64,000 bases of DNA, from NCBI GenBank assembly GCA_030744755.1, contig JASLPY010000018.1, positions 1 through 64,000 on the forward strand. The letters run 5' to 3'. This document shows positions 25,766-33,679 of the stretch, in pieces. Each line of letters opens with the position of its first letter. Position 1 is the stretch's first letter. Both the position numbers and the translations under genes were made by a program. A model generated the notes under the pieces. The model was given only the letters and a program-made list of their open reading frames with translations, ran no database searches and was not told the DNA's origin. This DNA comes from Kiritimatiellia bacterium (GTDB lineage: Bacteria > Verrucomicrobiota > Kiritimatiellia > UBA8416 > JADHWI01).

Positions 25766-26479
25766 CTAATCCATCTCGAACTCGACAACACCGTTGGGCG
25801 CTGCCTCAACCTGGTCGAGGATTGCATTCTCCCGTCCGAGGCCCAGGCCGAATCGTCTGGCCCCGCGGCGATACATCTCTACAAGCGTCGCGATGTCACG
25901 AATACCGCCGGAGGCCTTTATTTGCACGGCATCACCCACGACACCTTTTATCAGTGTGATGTTCTCCAGGGTCGCCCCGGTTGGCGTCCAGCCCGTGCCC
26001 GTCTTGACAAATGCCGCCCCACCGCGAACGCACAACTCGGCGGCCTGGCGGACCTGGTCGTCGCTCAAGTAGTGACATTCGATGATTACCTTTACCGGCC
26101 GACGGTCCGCGGCGTCGACTACGCCTCGAATGTCGTCGAGACAATACTCGTGCCGGCCCGAGAGCAGCTTGCCGACATCGATGACCATGTCGATCTCGTC
26201 GCACCCGGCCTCGACGAGGTGCCTGGCTTCCGCGATCTTGGTTCGCGGCAGAGCTGCACCCGACGGGAAGGCCACATTCCCCCCAATTCCGACGTCATCG
26301 ACGTCGGAGAGCAGTTCTTTCATCAGCGGAATCCAACTTGAAAGCGTAGTGGCCACGCACGGACGAATTTCCCGAGAGCGCTGTGCGAGGGCGCGCACCC
26401 TCGTCTCGTCATCGTTGCACTGGACAGCACTGAGATCTATCATTTGGGCGATTTTTCCGGCGGTCAGCCTGATTTTCAT
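25766..26479 (-). CDS. DeoC-type class I aldolase (paralogue 1)
   Basis: 237 residues of the deoxyribose-phosphate aldolase family. The Schiff-base lysine is K159 in FVKTGTGWTP, and the second active-site lysine is K188 in IKASGGIRD. The acidic residue D97 sits in CDEIDMVID. True DeoC usually has KTSTGF, so the G and W point to a variant substrate. Reaction type: reversible aldol cleavage of a deoxy- or keto-sugar phosphate. It is the last gene of the ABC operon, 10 bases after its paralogue. Confidence 0.85.
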   Translation of the reverse strand: MKIRLTAGKIAQMIDLSAVQCNDDETRVRALAQRSREIRPCVATTLSSWIPLMKELLSDVDDVGIGGNVAFPSGAALPRTKIAEARHLVEAGCDEIDMVIDVGKLLSGRHEYCLDDIRGVVDAADRRPVKVIIECHYLSDDQVRQAAELCVRGGAAFVKTGTGWTPTGATLENITLIKGVVGDAVQIKASGGIRDIATLVEMYRRGARRFGLGLGRENAILDQVEAAPNGVVEFEMD

Positions 26480-26489
26480 GCTGCTTCCA

Positions 26490-27185
26490 CTATTCTTTCG
26501 AACATGTCGCCGATTCGGCGGCGAGCAGGATCGCTTCGGCCGTGCGAACGCCTATGCCGAACCGCCGCGCGCCCAATTCGTACAGCGTCAGCAGCGTCTG
26601 GAGATCTTTTACGCCGCCGGCGGCTTTTACCAGGCATCTTTCGCCCACCGTCTGCTTGATCAGGGCAATGTTCTCCGGCGTAGCGCCCGTCGGCGCCCAG
26701 CCCGTGCCCGTTTTCACGTACGTCACGCCCGCCTCCGCACAGATGTCCGCGGCCTTGACGATCTCGTCATCGGTGAGATAATGACATTCGAGGATGACCT
26801 TGACCGGCACCTGGCCGGCCTCTGCGATGACGGCATCGATATCCCCGCGGACCAGGTCGTACTTCGCGCCTTTGAGCCAGGCGAAATTGATCGCGACGTC
26901 GATCTCGCGGCAGCCCATGGCAATCAGTTCCCTGGTCTCCGCCACCTTGGTGTTGGTTGTCTGCCCGCCGCTCGGGAAACCCGCCGCCCCGCCGACGAGG
27001 ATATCGGACCGGTCGACCAGCAGGTCGACCAGCAGGGGCGTGTGGGCGGGCATACCGATCACGCAGATACAGTTGTGTTTCCTGGCAAGTTCGGCCGCAG
27101 CGCAGAGCTCGCCGATGCTGCTGTCGGCCTTGACGGCGCTTATGTCGATCATTCCGGCAATTTCTCGCGGTGTCAGTATTCCCAT
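26490..27185 (-). CDS. DeoC-type class I aldolase (paralogue 2)
   Basis: 231 residues, with the same layout as the next gene downstream: K158 in YVKTGTGWAP, K187 in VKAAGGVKD and D96 in CREIDVAIN. Both lysines are kept, so it is probably active too. The two proteins are clearly homologous but well diverged (for example GGIRD against GGVKD). The chosen ATG (27185) lies two bases after the stop of the alcohol dehydrogenase gene; the open frame upstream to 27245 overlaps that gene. Two aldolases side by side could form one mixed enzyme or act on two sugars. Confidence 0.85.
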   Translation of the reverse strand: MGILTPREIAGMIDISAVKADSSIGELCAAAELARKHNCICVIGMPAHTPLLVDLLVDRSDILVGGAAGFPSGGQTTNTKVAETRELIAMGCREIDVAINFAWLKGAKYDLVRGDIDAVIAEAGQVPVKVILECHYLTDDEIVKAADICAEAGVTYVKTGTGWAPTGATPENIALIKQTVGERCLVKAAGGVKDLQTLLTLYELGARRFGIGVRTAEAILLAAESATCSKE

Positions 27186-27187
27186 CT

Positions 27188-28390
27188 TCACAGTGCCTTT
27201 CTTATGACGCCCAGCAGGTCGTCGCGGCTGACCGGCGGATTGCACGCCAGCTGCCCGTCGGGGCCGAAACTCACGCGGGCTACGCCGTCGATGATCCCGG
27301 CGAGATCGTCCTCGGTCACGCCGACATCGCCCAGGCTCGTCGGCGCGCCGATAGCTTCGAGGAACTCGCGGAACTTCGCGACGCCCTCAGCGATTATGTC
27401 CTGGTCGCTCTTTCCAGCGGGGGTTACATCCATCACCCGTTCGGCAAATCGCAGGTATTGTTTGGGTCGTCGATTCTTGAAGACTTCCATCCACGCGGGC
27501 ATTATTATCGACAGCGATGCGCCATGATTGACGGCGTGGCGGGCGGTAAGCTGGTGGCCGACCTGATGCATCGGCGTCCACCCGTCACCGGGATATGACC
27601 AGCCATTGATCGCGCAGGTCGCGGCCCACTGGAGATTGGCCCGGGCCTCAAGGTCGCCGGGATTGTCGAGCGCCTTTGTTACGTTCTCGATCACGGTGCG
27701 CATCACACCTTCCTGGAAATAGTGCTGCAGCGGCGTGTCCGGCTGGGAGTTGATGTATATCTCGAGAACGTGCGAGATCGTATCGGCGGCCGCACAGGCC
27801 GTCAGCAGCGACGGCAGGGATGCGGTCAGCTCGGGATCGATTATGGCGGCCTTGGGGAAGATGCACTCGGCCCAGATGTAAGATTTTTCTTTGAGCTCCG
27901 CGTTGCTGAGCACCGCGCACATGTTCATTTCACTGCCGGTCGCGGGCAATGTGGGGATCATGAGCGTCGCCAACGCCTGCTGCGGCGGGTTGATCTCGTT
28001 CGAACCGGACCCGTCGTGGCGGTGGTAGACCATGTTCCACAGGTCGCCTTCGTAGTAGACGCCCGCGGCGATGGCCTTGGCTGCATCCATCACGCTGCCG
28101 CCACCGACGGCCAGCACGCAATCGCAATTCTCGCTTTTTGCCAGCTCGACCCCGCCGGCGACCATGGCCACTTCCGGATTGTCGCGGACCTCAAAGAACT
28201 CGACCGTCTCGACGCCTTCGTCCCTGATCGTGTCCCCGATGCGGTCGAGCAGTTCGTCCATGAAGGCATGGTCTTCATAGGATACTATGAGCACCTTCCG
28301 GCCGAGCTTGGCAACTTCGCTCCCGGTACATGCTACCTTGCCGACTCCGAAAATGACCCTGACGGGATTGTAGAACTCAAACGTGTACAT
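27188..28390 (-). CDS. Iron-containing alcohol dehydrogenase (BDH/YqhD-like)
   Basis: 400 residues. The N-terminal nucleotide-binding domain opens with FEFYNPVRVIFGVGKV, and the NAD(P) motif is VLAVGGGSVMDAAKAIAAG near residue 100. The C-terminal iron domain has DTISHVLEIYIN (metal Asp and His) near 206 and PMHQVGHQLTARHAVNHGASLSI (metal His residues) near 278. It reduces aldehydes or oxidises alcohols with NAD(P)H. In this operon it could process the aldehyde released by the DeoC aldolases, for instance acetaldehyde, glyceraldehyde or glycolaldehyde. Confidence 0.9.
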   Translation of the reverse strand: MYTFEFYNPVRVIFGVGKVACTGSEVAKLGRKVLIVSYEDHAFMDELLDRIGDTIRDEGVETVEFFEVRDNPEVAMVAGGVELAKSENCDCVLAVGGGSVMDAAKAIAAGVYYEGDLWNMVYHRHDGSGSNEINPPQQALATLMIPTLPATGSEMNMCAVLSNAELKEKSYIWAECIFPKAAIIDPELTASLPSLLTACAAADTISHVLEIYINSQPDTPLQHYFQEGVMRTVIENVTKALDNPGDLEARANLQWAATCAINGWSYPGDGWTPMHQVGHQLTARHAVNHGASLSIIMPAWMEVFKNRRPKQYLRFAERVMDVTPAGKSDQDIIAEGVAKFREFLEAIGAPTSLGDVGVTEDDLAGIIDGVARVSFGPDGQLACNPPVSRDDLLGVIRKAL

Positions 28391-28420
28391 GGATCGTTCC
28401 TTTTGCGTACTTGTGCTTGA

Positions 28421-29398
28421 TCACCTCGCCGCAGCCACCGCTCTTTTCGCTAACCTGTACCTTGAAATCGCGATGATGACCACACCAAAGATCATCAAGG
28501 CACCCTTGATCATGCTGCCAATATAGTCTTCCAGGCCGATCGGCGTCAGGCCGTTTGTCAGGAAGGCCAGGAAAATCGCCCCGATGAACGTGCCTATCAC
28601 GTTGGGCTTGCCGGCCTTGATGACCAGTGCCCCGAGAAAAACGGCCGTCATTCCATCTATGAATACCGTCCCCTCCATTCGCGGAACGCCCTGTGCGTAG
28701 AAAAGCACCCAGACGACTCCCCCGCACGAAGCCAGCATCGCCGACAAGCCGAAGAAGCTCATGATGATCTTCTTCTCGCGGATTCCGGCCTCGAGCGAAG
28801 CCTGGCGGTTTTCGCCCAGGGCGTAGAGGTGCTGGCCAGTGGTGGTGTGGTCCTGTATGTACTTGAAGGCTATGTAGCTCCCCAGCACAATCACAGTCCA
28901 GAGCAGCTGCACACCGATACCGCCCGAGCCCAGCGTCTTGACAATCCCGACCGTACTCGTCAGGCGCACCGGCGCATAACCTCCTGCGATGATGCAGGCG
29001 ATGCCTGTTGCGATACTGCCGATGGCAATTGTAGCGATCAGTGACGGACAGCGGAATGTGGCTATGAGAAAACCGCTGAGCAGGCCGAAAACCGTGCCCG
29101 CAGCGATAGCAATAAACGGCGCCACGGTCCACGGCACGCCGTTTTCGATCGCCAGGGCCGTCACCACGCTGGCCAGGCCCGCCACCGACGGAAAGCTGAC
29201 GTCTATCTCGCCGCTGGCTACAATCCACGTCAATCCGAGCACCATCACCGCGATGACACTGGAGGATTTGACCGCCCTGACCAGGTTCGACGCACTGCGA
29301 AACGACGGCGCCTCTATGCAAAAGAACACCACCATCGCCAGGAACACCCATACCAGCATATACTGCGGGCGGAATAGCGACGTGACCAGGCGCTTCAC
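28421..29398 (-). CDS. Sugar ABC transporter permease (RbsC-like), second
   Basis: 325 residues, strongly hydrophobic, of the ribose/AraH branched-chain permease family. It has the family block FIDGMTAVFLGALVIKAGKPNVIGTF near residue 250 and ATFRCPSLIATIAIGSIATG near 115. Its ATG overlaps the stop of the other permease (ATGA at 29398-29395). Two distinct permeases imply a heterodimeric channel, as in Lsr- and AraH-type importers. Confidence 0.9.
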   Translation of the reverse strand: MKRLVTSLFRPQYMLVWVFLAMVVFFCIEAPSFRSASNLVRAVKSSSVIAVMVLGLTWIVASGEIDVSFPSVAGLASVVTALAIENGVPWTVAPFIAIAAGTVFGLLSGFLIATFRCPSLIATIAIGSIATGIACIIAGGYAPVRLTSTVGIVKTLGSGGIGVQLLWTVIVLGSYIAFKYIQDHTTTGQHLYALGENRQASLEAGIREKKIIMSFFGLSAMLASCGGVVWVLFYAQGVPRMEGTVFIDGMTAVFLGALVIKAGKPNVIGTFIGAIFLAFLTNGLTPIGLEDYIGSMIKGALMIFGVVIIAISRYRLAKRAVAAAR

Positions 29399-30399
29399 GA
29401 TACACCTCCGCCGGCGGCAAGTTCGGCTCGAAAGCGTCGCCTGCGGATGATTTCCTTAAAGTCGATTCGGGATACCACGATCGAGACTATCAACAGCACG
29501 CCCATGACCAGCTCCATTACGTAGGTTGACTTACCCAGGAGCAGGAAACCCTTCTGCACCGTGCCGATCAGCAGCGCACCAAGGAACGTGCCCATGACCG
29601 TCGGTTTTTTGAAGACCGACACACCCACGAATACCGCCGAATAGGCCGGCATGAGCCACATCAGCCCGGCTTCTATCTCGCCCTTGGCAAGCGCGGACAT
29701 CTTGATAATGTTCGTCAGGCAAGCTACAACCGCGCAGATCACAAACGCGGCGATTACGTACCGCTCCACCCGCACGCCGGAAAACCGTGCGGCCGTCGCG
29801 TTAGAACCAATCGCATAGAAGCGCCTGCCCAGCGTAGAACGGTTCAGCACGATAAAGCCGACCGCGTAGGCGATTGCCGTCAGCACCACCGGCAGTGGTA
29901 TGGACGCCACCCGTGCCGTGTAGAGCAACTTGATGCCGGAATCGTTGAAGTGGTCTGTTATCTGCGTGCCCCCGCTGTAGAGATACGCCATGCCGAAGGC
30001 AATTGCTCCAAGCCCGAGCGTCGCGACCATGTCCGGCAGCTTGAACTTGCCGATCATAACACCGTTAATAACACCAAAGGCCGCTCCCGCCCCGCCGCCG
30101 ATCAGGATCGCAGGCAGCGGCGAGAGGCCCTGGGCAATCATGTGGCTCATCGTCATGCCCCCGAAGCAACTGACGAAATGGAACGACATGTCCGCATAGC
30201 CCGTGACCGCCACGAAAGTAAGACCCAGGCCCACAAGGGCCATCGGTGCCACCAGGTTCAACAGGCCAAGGAGGTTGTCGACCGACATGAATCTCGGCTC
30301 CAGGACTGTGAACACACGCATGATTCCAATCTGCAGCGCGCAGAAAACGCCAAGAGTGATCAACTCGCTCGAAATGTCCTTTCGTCGCTGGACCATCAT
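29395..30399 (-). CDS. Sugar ABC transporter permease (RbsC-like), first
   Basis: 334 residues from an ATG at 30399 overlapping the ATPase stop (ATGA). It has the family blocks KFKLPDMVATLGLGAIAFGM near residue 120 and YSAVFVGVSVFKKPTVMGTF near 245. About nine membrane helices. It pairs with the following permease to form the membrane channel. Confidence 0.9.
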   Translation of the reverse strand: MMVQRRKDISSELITLGVFCALQIGIMRVFTVLEPRFMSVDNLLGLLNLVAPMALVGLGLTFVAVTGYADMSFHFVSCFGGMTMSHMIAQGLSPLPAILIGGGAGAAFGVINGVMIGKFKLPDMVATLGLGAIAFGMAYLYSGGTQITDHFNDSGIKLLYTARVASIPLPVVLTAIAYAVGFIVLNRSTLGRRFYAIGSNATAARFSGVRVERYVIAAFVICAVVACLTNIIKMSALAKGEIEAGLMWLMPAYSAVFVGVSVFKKPTVMGTFLGALLIGTVQKGFLLLGKSTYVMELVMGVLLIVSIVVSRIDFKEIIRRRRFRAELAAGGGVS

Positions 30400-31910
30400 T
30401 CCCTCGCCTTGCCGGTCAAACCGCACAGCAGCATCTGCTCCAGGCGGACTTCACTTGCCGGCTTGTCCATCACCACGCGGCCCTGGTACATCACCATCGC
30501 ATGATCGCACAGGCCGTAGATCTCCTCGCAGTCCGAGCCGACAACGATTACGCCCTTGTCCGCCGAGAGCCTGCGGATCATTTCGTATATTCCTGCCTTG
30601 GCACCCACATCCACCCCCACGGTGGGCTCCTGGAAGACGTACACCTCGCCGTCGGTATACAGCCCCTTGCCGATGACGACCTTCTGCTGGTTCCCGCCAC
30701 TGAGCAGAGAAACGGCCGCGGCGACATCGGGCGTCTTGATGTCCAGTTCCTCGACCATCGACCAGGCGGCAAGCCTCTCTTCCCGGCGGCGAATCAGGAA
30801 CCCCAGGCCCGCAACCCGGGCCATGTTCGACAGGATCACATTGAAAGCGACCGACTCGTCGGAGATCTGCCCCTCGGCCCGGCGGTCGCCCGGAACGAGG
30901 AATAGCCCGTTGGCGATGGCATCAGCCGGCGAGGCCAGCGCCACCTTCCGCCCATTGATCTCGGTGACCCCTGCCGTGCGGTGGAGTACCCCGAAGAGTG
31001 TCTTGCAAAGATCGTCGATCCCCGAACCAACCAGGCCGAACACACCCAGGATCCACCCGCGCTTGGCCGTAAAACTTGTCTCGCTGAACCTTCCCGCCAA
31101 GGCGAGATCTTTGACCGACAACACATCATCGTCGGGCGGCTGGCCCTTCGGCGGATACACGTGCGACAGCTCCCTGCCGAGCATCAGTTCGGCAATGCGG
31201 GCGTGGTCGATGCCTTCAGCGGAAGTGTTGCACGTGGCGACGTTCCGGCCGTCGCGAAAAACCGTCAGGCGGTCGGCGATCTGGAACACCTCGTCGAGCC
31301 GGTGGGTGATATAGATAATCGAAATGCCGCTTTCCTTGAGCATCCGAATCTGCTCAAAGAGGATACCGATTTCCTTCCTGGTCAGGATTGACGTGGGTTC
31401 ATCGAGCACCAGCACGCTCATGTTCTCGCGCGACAGCGCCCGCAGGATCGCGATCGACTCTTTTTCGACGGCCTGGAGTTCGCCGACGGGTCTGGTCAAG
31501 TCAATGTCTACCGGGAATTTCTCGAGCAGTCCCCTGGCCCTGGCAAGAAGCTTCTTCCGGCGGATCCGCGGAAAGAGGCCCGTCGATTCGCTTTCGGCGC
31601 CAAGGAAGATGTTCTCGTAGCCCGTGAACGATGGGATCATCTGCGGGTCCTGGTAGACCGTGGCGATTCCCGCGTCGATCGCCGCCTGCGGCGAGCTGAT
31701 TTCGATTTGCCGGCCGTTGAGCGTAATCTGCCCGGCATCGGCCCGGTAAACGCCAGAGAGCACTTTTATCAGCGTTGATTTGCCCGCACCGTTAATGCCC
31801 AGCAGGGCGTGGACCTCCCCGTGTTCGAGCTTGAATTCGGCGCCATCCAGCGCCCTGACGCCCGGGAATTCCTTCACGATCCCGGTCATCTCCAGGGACA
31901 ATTCTTCCAC
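30396..31910 (-). CDS. Sugar ABC transporter ATPase (RbsA/MglA-like, two domains)
   Basis: 504 residues with two nucleotide-binding domains. The first has a Walker A GINGAGKSTLIK near residue 37, a signature-like region VGELQAVEKESIAILRALS and a Walker B VLVLDEPTSIL near 165. The second, degenerate as usual in this family, starts GVFGLVGSGIDDLCK near 290 and has LLSGGNQQKVVIGKGL near 410. It drives import through the two permeases encoded next. The spacing to the binding-protein gene is 48 bases. Confidence 0.92.
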   Translation of the reverse strand: MEELSLEMTGIVKEFPGVRALDGAEFKLEHGEVHALLGINGAGKSTLIKVLSGVYRADAGQITLNGRQIEISSPQAAIDAGIATVYQDPQMIPSFTGYENIFLGAESESTGLFPRIRRKKLLARARGLLEKFPVDIDLTRPVGELQAVEKESIAILRALSRENMSVLVLDEPTSILTRKEIGILFEQIRMLKESGISIIYITHRLDEVFQIADRLTVFRDGRNVATCNTSAEGIDHARIAELMLGRELSHVYPPKGQPPDDDVLSVKDLALAGRFSETSFTAKRGWILGVFGLVGSGIDDLCKTLFGVLHRTAGVTEINGRKVALASPADAIANGLFLVPGDRRAEGQISDESVAFNVILSNMARVAGLGFLIRRREERLAAWSMVEELDIKTPDVAAAVSLLSGGNQQKVVIGKGLYTDGEVYVFQEPTVGVDVGAKAGIYEMIRRLSADKGVIVVGSDCEEIYGLCDHAMVMYQGRVVMDKPASEVRLEQMLLCGLTGKARE

Positions 31911-31958
31911 ACCGACCTCTTTAGCTGCGGTGGTTCGTTACGGTCTACTCAGAATCGA

Positions 31959-32984
31959 TCAGAGCTCGGGCTTCCATCCGAACTTGGCGGCATTGCCCGG
32001 AACATCGTACTCCTCGGGCTTGAGACTCGTATCCAGGGCATCGAGGGTCTCCTTGTCCACCGCAAAGACCGGGGAAATGATGAATCTCGGCGCCTGTTTG
32101 CCTTTGAGGTGCTCGTGAGCATAACGGACGCTCATGAAACTCATGTAGTAGATACTCTGGGCCATTGTGACCTTGAACGGTCCGCCGGTCTTGATTACTT
32201 CGAAGGCGTGCTTACCGCCGTCAATACCCGTGGTGATAATTTCGTCGGCCCGCCCGGCAGTCTTTATGGCTTCGGCGCCTTCCTGGGCCGCACCGTCCCA
32301 GGCACACCAGATGGCGTCCAGCTCGCCCCTGGGGTGCGCCGCGAGCATGCTCTCGACGGCCTGCAGAGGCGAAATGCTCGTCTGCGAATCGTGATGGTGG
32401 ACCTGGACCAGCTTGATGTCGGGGTATTTCTCCAAGGCGAACTTCGCGCCCTGCCCGCGAAGGTCCCACGCCTCGTTCTCGGGTAAGTCGATCATGGCGA
32501 TGTTGCCCTTGCCCTTGATGTGCCTGGCGATGTAGTCCATCGTCCAAGCGCCCATGCGGAAGTCGCTCGAGCAGATCGAAGTGGTCGCCGGAACGCCGGC
32601 TACTATCGCGTCGGCTACGAATATGGCTATTCCCGCGTCGATTGCCCGCTGACAGGCCTGGGTGATTCCCGCCGGGTCCGACGGCGTGATGAAGATCGCC
32701 CTGGGTTTCATTTCAATGAACGCGTCGATCTGCTCGGACTGTTTCTTGGGATCGTAGTTGGCATTGGCGAAGGTGACCTCGCCGCCGAACTTCTCGAACG
32801 CGTCTTCGAAGCCCTTCCTCTGGCGCTGGCCCGATTCATTCTCCATCCACCCGAGCGATACGCAGAAGTTCGAGGAACCCGCAGCATCGCCCCGGGGTTC
32901 ATCCTGCTTTCTGCAGGAGCCCAGCAGGCCAACCAGCGTAGCCGCCATCAAGACAACGCCGCATTTCACAAGTCGTTTAGACAT
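31959..32984 (-). CDS. Periplasmic sugar-binding lipoprotein (RbsB-like)
   Basis: 341 residues. A lipoprotein signal with lipobox LLGSC puts the acylated Cys near residue 24. The two-lobe type I binding fold follows: FCVSLGWMENESGQRQRKGF, IDAFIEMKPRAIFITPSDP, IFVADAIVAGVPATTSI, WDLRGQGAKF and ITTGIDGGKHAFEVIK near 245. It captures a sugar outside the membrane for the ABC importer. An ideal AAAGGAGGT ribosome site lies at 32991-32999. It is the first gene of a seven-gene unit ending in two aldolases, and no regulator gene is adjacent. Confidence 0.92.
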   Translation of the reverse strand: MSKRLVKCGVVLMAATLVGLLGSCRKQDEPRGDAAGSSNFCVSLGWMENESGQRQRKGFEDAFEKFGGEVTFANANYDPKKQSEQIDAFIEMKPRAIFITPSDPAGITQACQRAIDAGIAIFVADAIVAGVPATTSICSSDFRMGAWTMDYIARHIKGKGNIAMIDLPENEAWDLRGQGAKFALEKYPDIKLVQVHHHDSQTSISPLQAVESMLAAHPRGELDAIWCAWDGAAQEGAEAIKTAGRADEIITTGIDGGKHAFEVIKTGGPFKVTMAQSIYYMSFMSVRYAHEHLKGKQAPRFIISPVFAVDKETLDALDTSLKPEEYDVPGNAAKFGWKPEL

Positions 32985-33679
32985 CGCAACACCTCCTTTG
33001 CCGAAGCCCCGGCGGGGCGATAGAAATCAACCCAGAGCTACCGACAGGAAGAAGACCGGGAGCTCTGCTCTACAGTGCCATTCTTTACTATAAGTGCCGT
33101 TCGAACTATCTCATTGTTACCAGCATGTTACTAGGATTTAATTACATCAGTCTTCCAGTTTTCGCTGATTCGTGATTCGCAGATCCTAATCTATCAGGGC
33201 TTGAAGATCCTCTTCTACTCAAGAACACAGTGGTCAATCTTTTCTTTCCGGGGGATCTAGGGTCCCTAAATAGTAGATCTTTGCTGGGCCGGGTGAGAGT
33301 GTCATTTTGGTGTTATGGCAAAGATATTAAGATGTGCTGAAGTAATGGTGGCAGGGATAATCGTCGTTGTAATCCTTATCGCGATCTTCGTCGATCTCAA
33401 TCGTTGTCTCGATCTTTGTCTTGATCTTTGTCGATTACGATCGGGACGAAGATCGTGATGACGATGAGGAAAGACAACGATCGTGAGAATGATCAGGACA
33501 AAGAAGGTTGGCCGAACATCGGCCTCGAGGCGACGCCATAAGGCGCGCCTCAGGCAAGCGTTATGGCGCGTTCCCTGAGAGTTGAGCTTCCGGTATCTCT
33601 GGGTATTTGTTTCCTATAGCGCACCTCAACACTTGACTGTCAGGATGCAATCTGACTGGCGAGGAGAAGTCTCGCCTCA
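32985..33679. promoter_or_regulatory. Long intergenic region upstream of the ABC operon
   Basis: 695 bases without a gene. It must hold the promoter of the ABC operon (minus strand). A dyad GATCTA (33255-33260) to TAGATC (about 33275-33280) lies inside the AT-rich stretch. At 33359-33510 there is a low-complexity palindromic tract built on CGATCTTTGTC-like units of about 12 bases. At about 33534-33565 CGCCATAA and TTATGGCG form another stem. Confidence 0.35.
33359..33510. repeat. Degenerate palindromic tract of CGATC/TTTGTC units
   Basis: The left half repeats (T/C)GATCTT(T/C)GTC on the plus strand. The right half (from about 33433) repeats its complement (GACGAAGATCG, GACGATGAGG, AAAGACAACGATCG). 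The whole can fold into a long imperfect hairpin. Units are irregular and there is no spacer-repeat order, so it is not a CRISPR. Confidence 0.55.

Noticed and set aside
26082-27527. 481-codon plus-strand frame
   Set aside because: Opposite to two clear aldolase genes and part of the dehydrogenase gene; composition is not protein-like.
33359-33510. CRISPR array
   Set aside because: Units are irregular, about 12 bases and palindromic, with no constant repeat and unique spacers, and no cas gene nearby.
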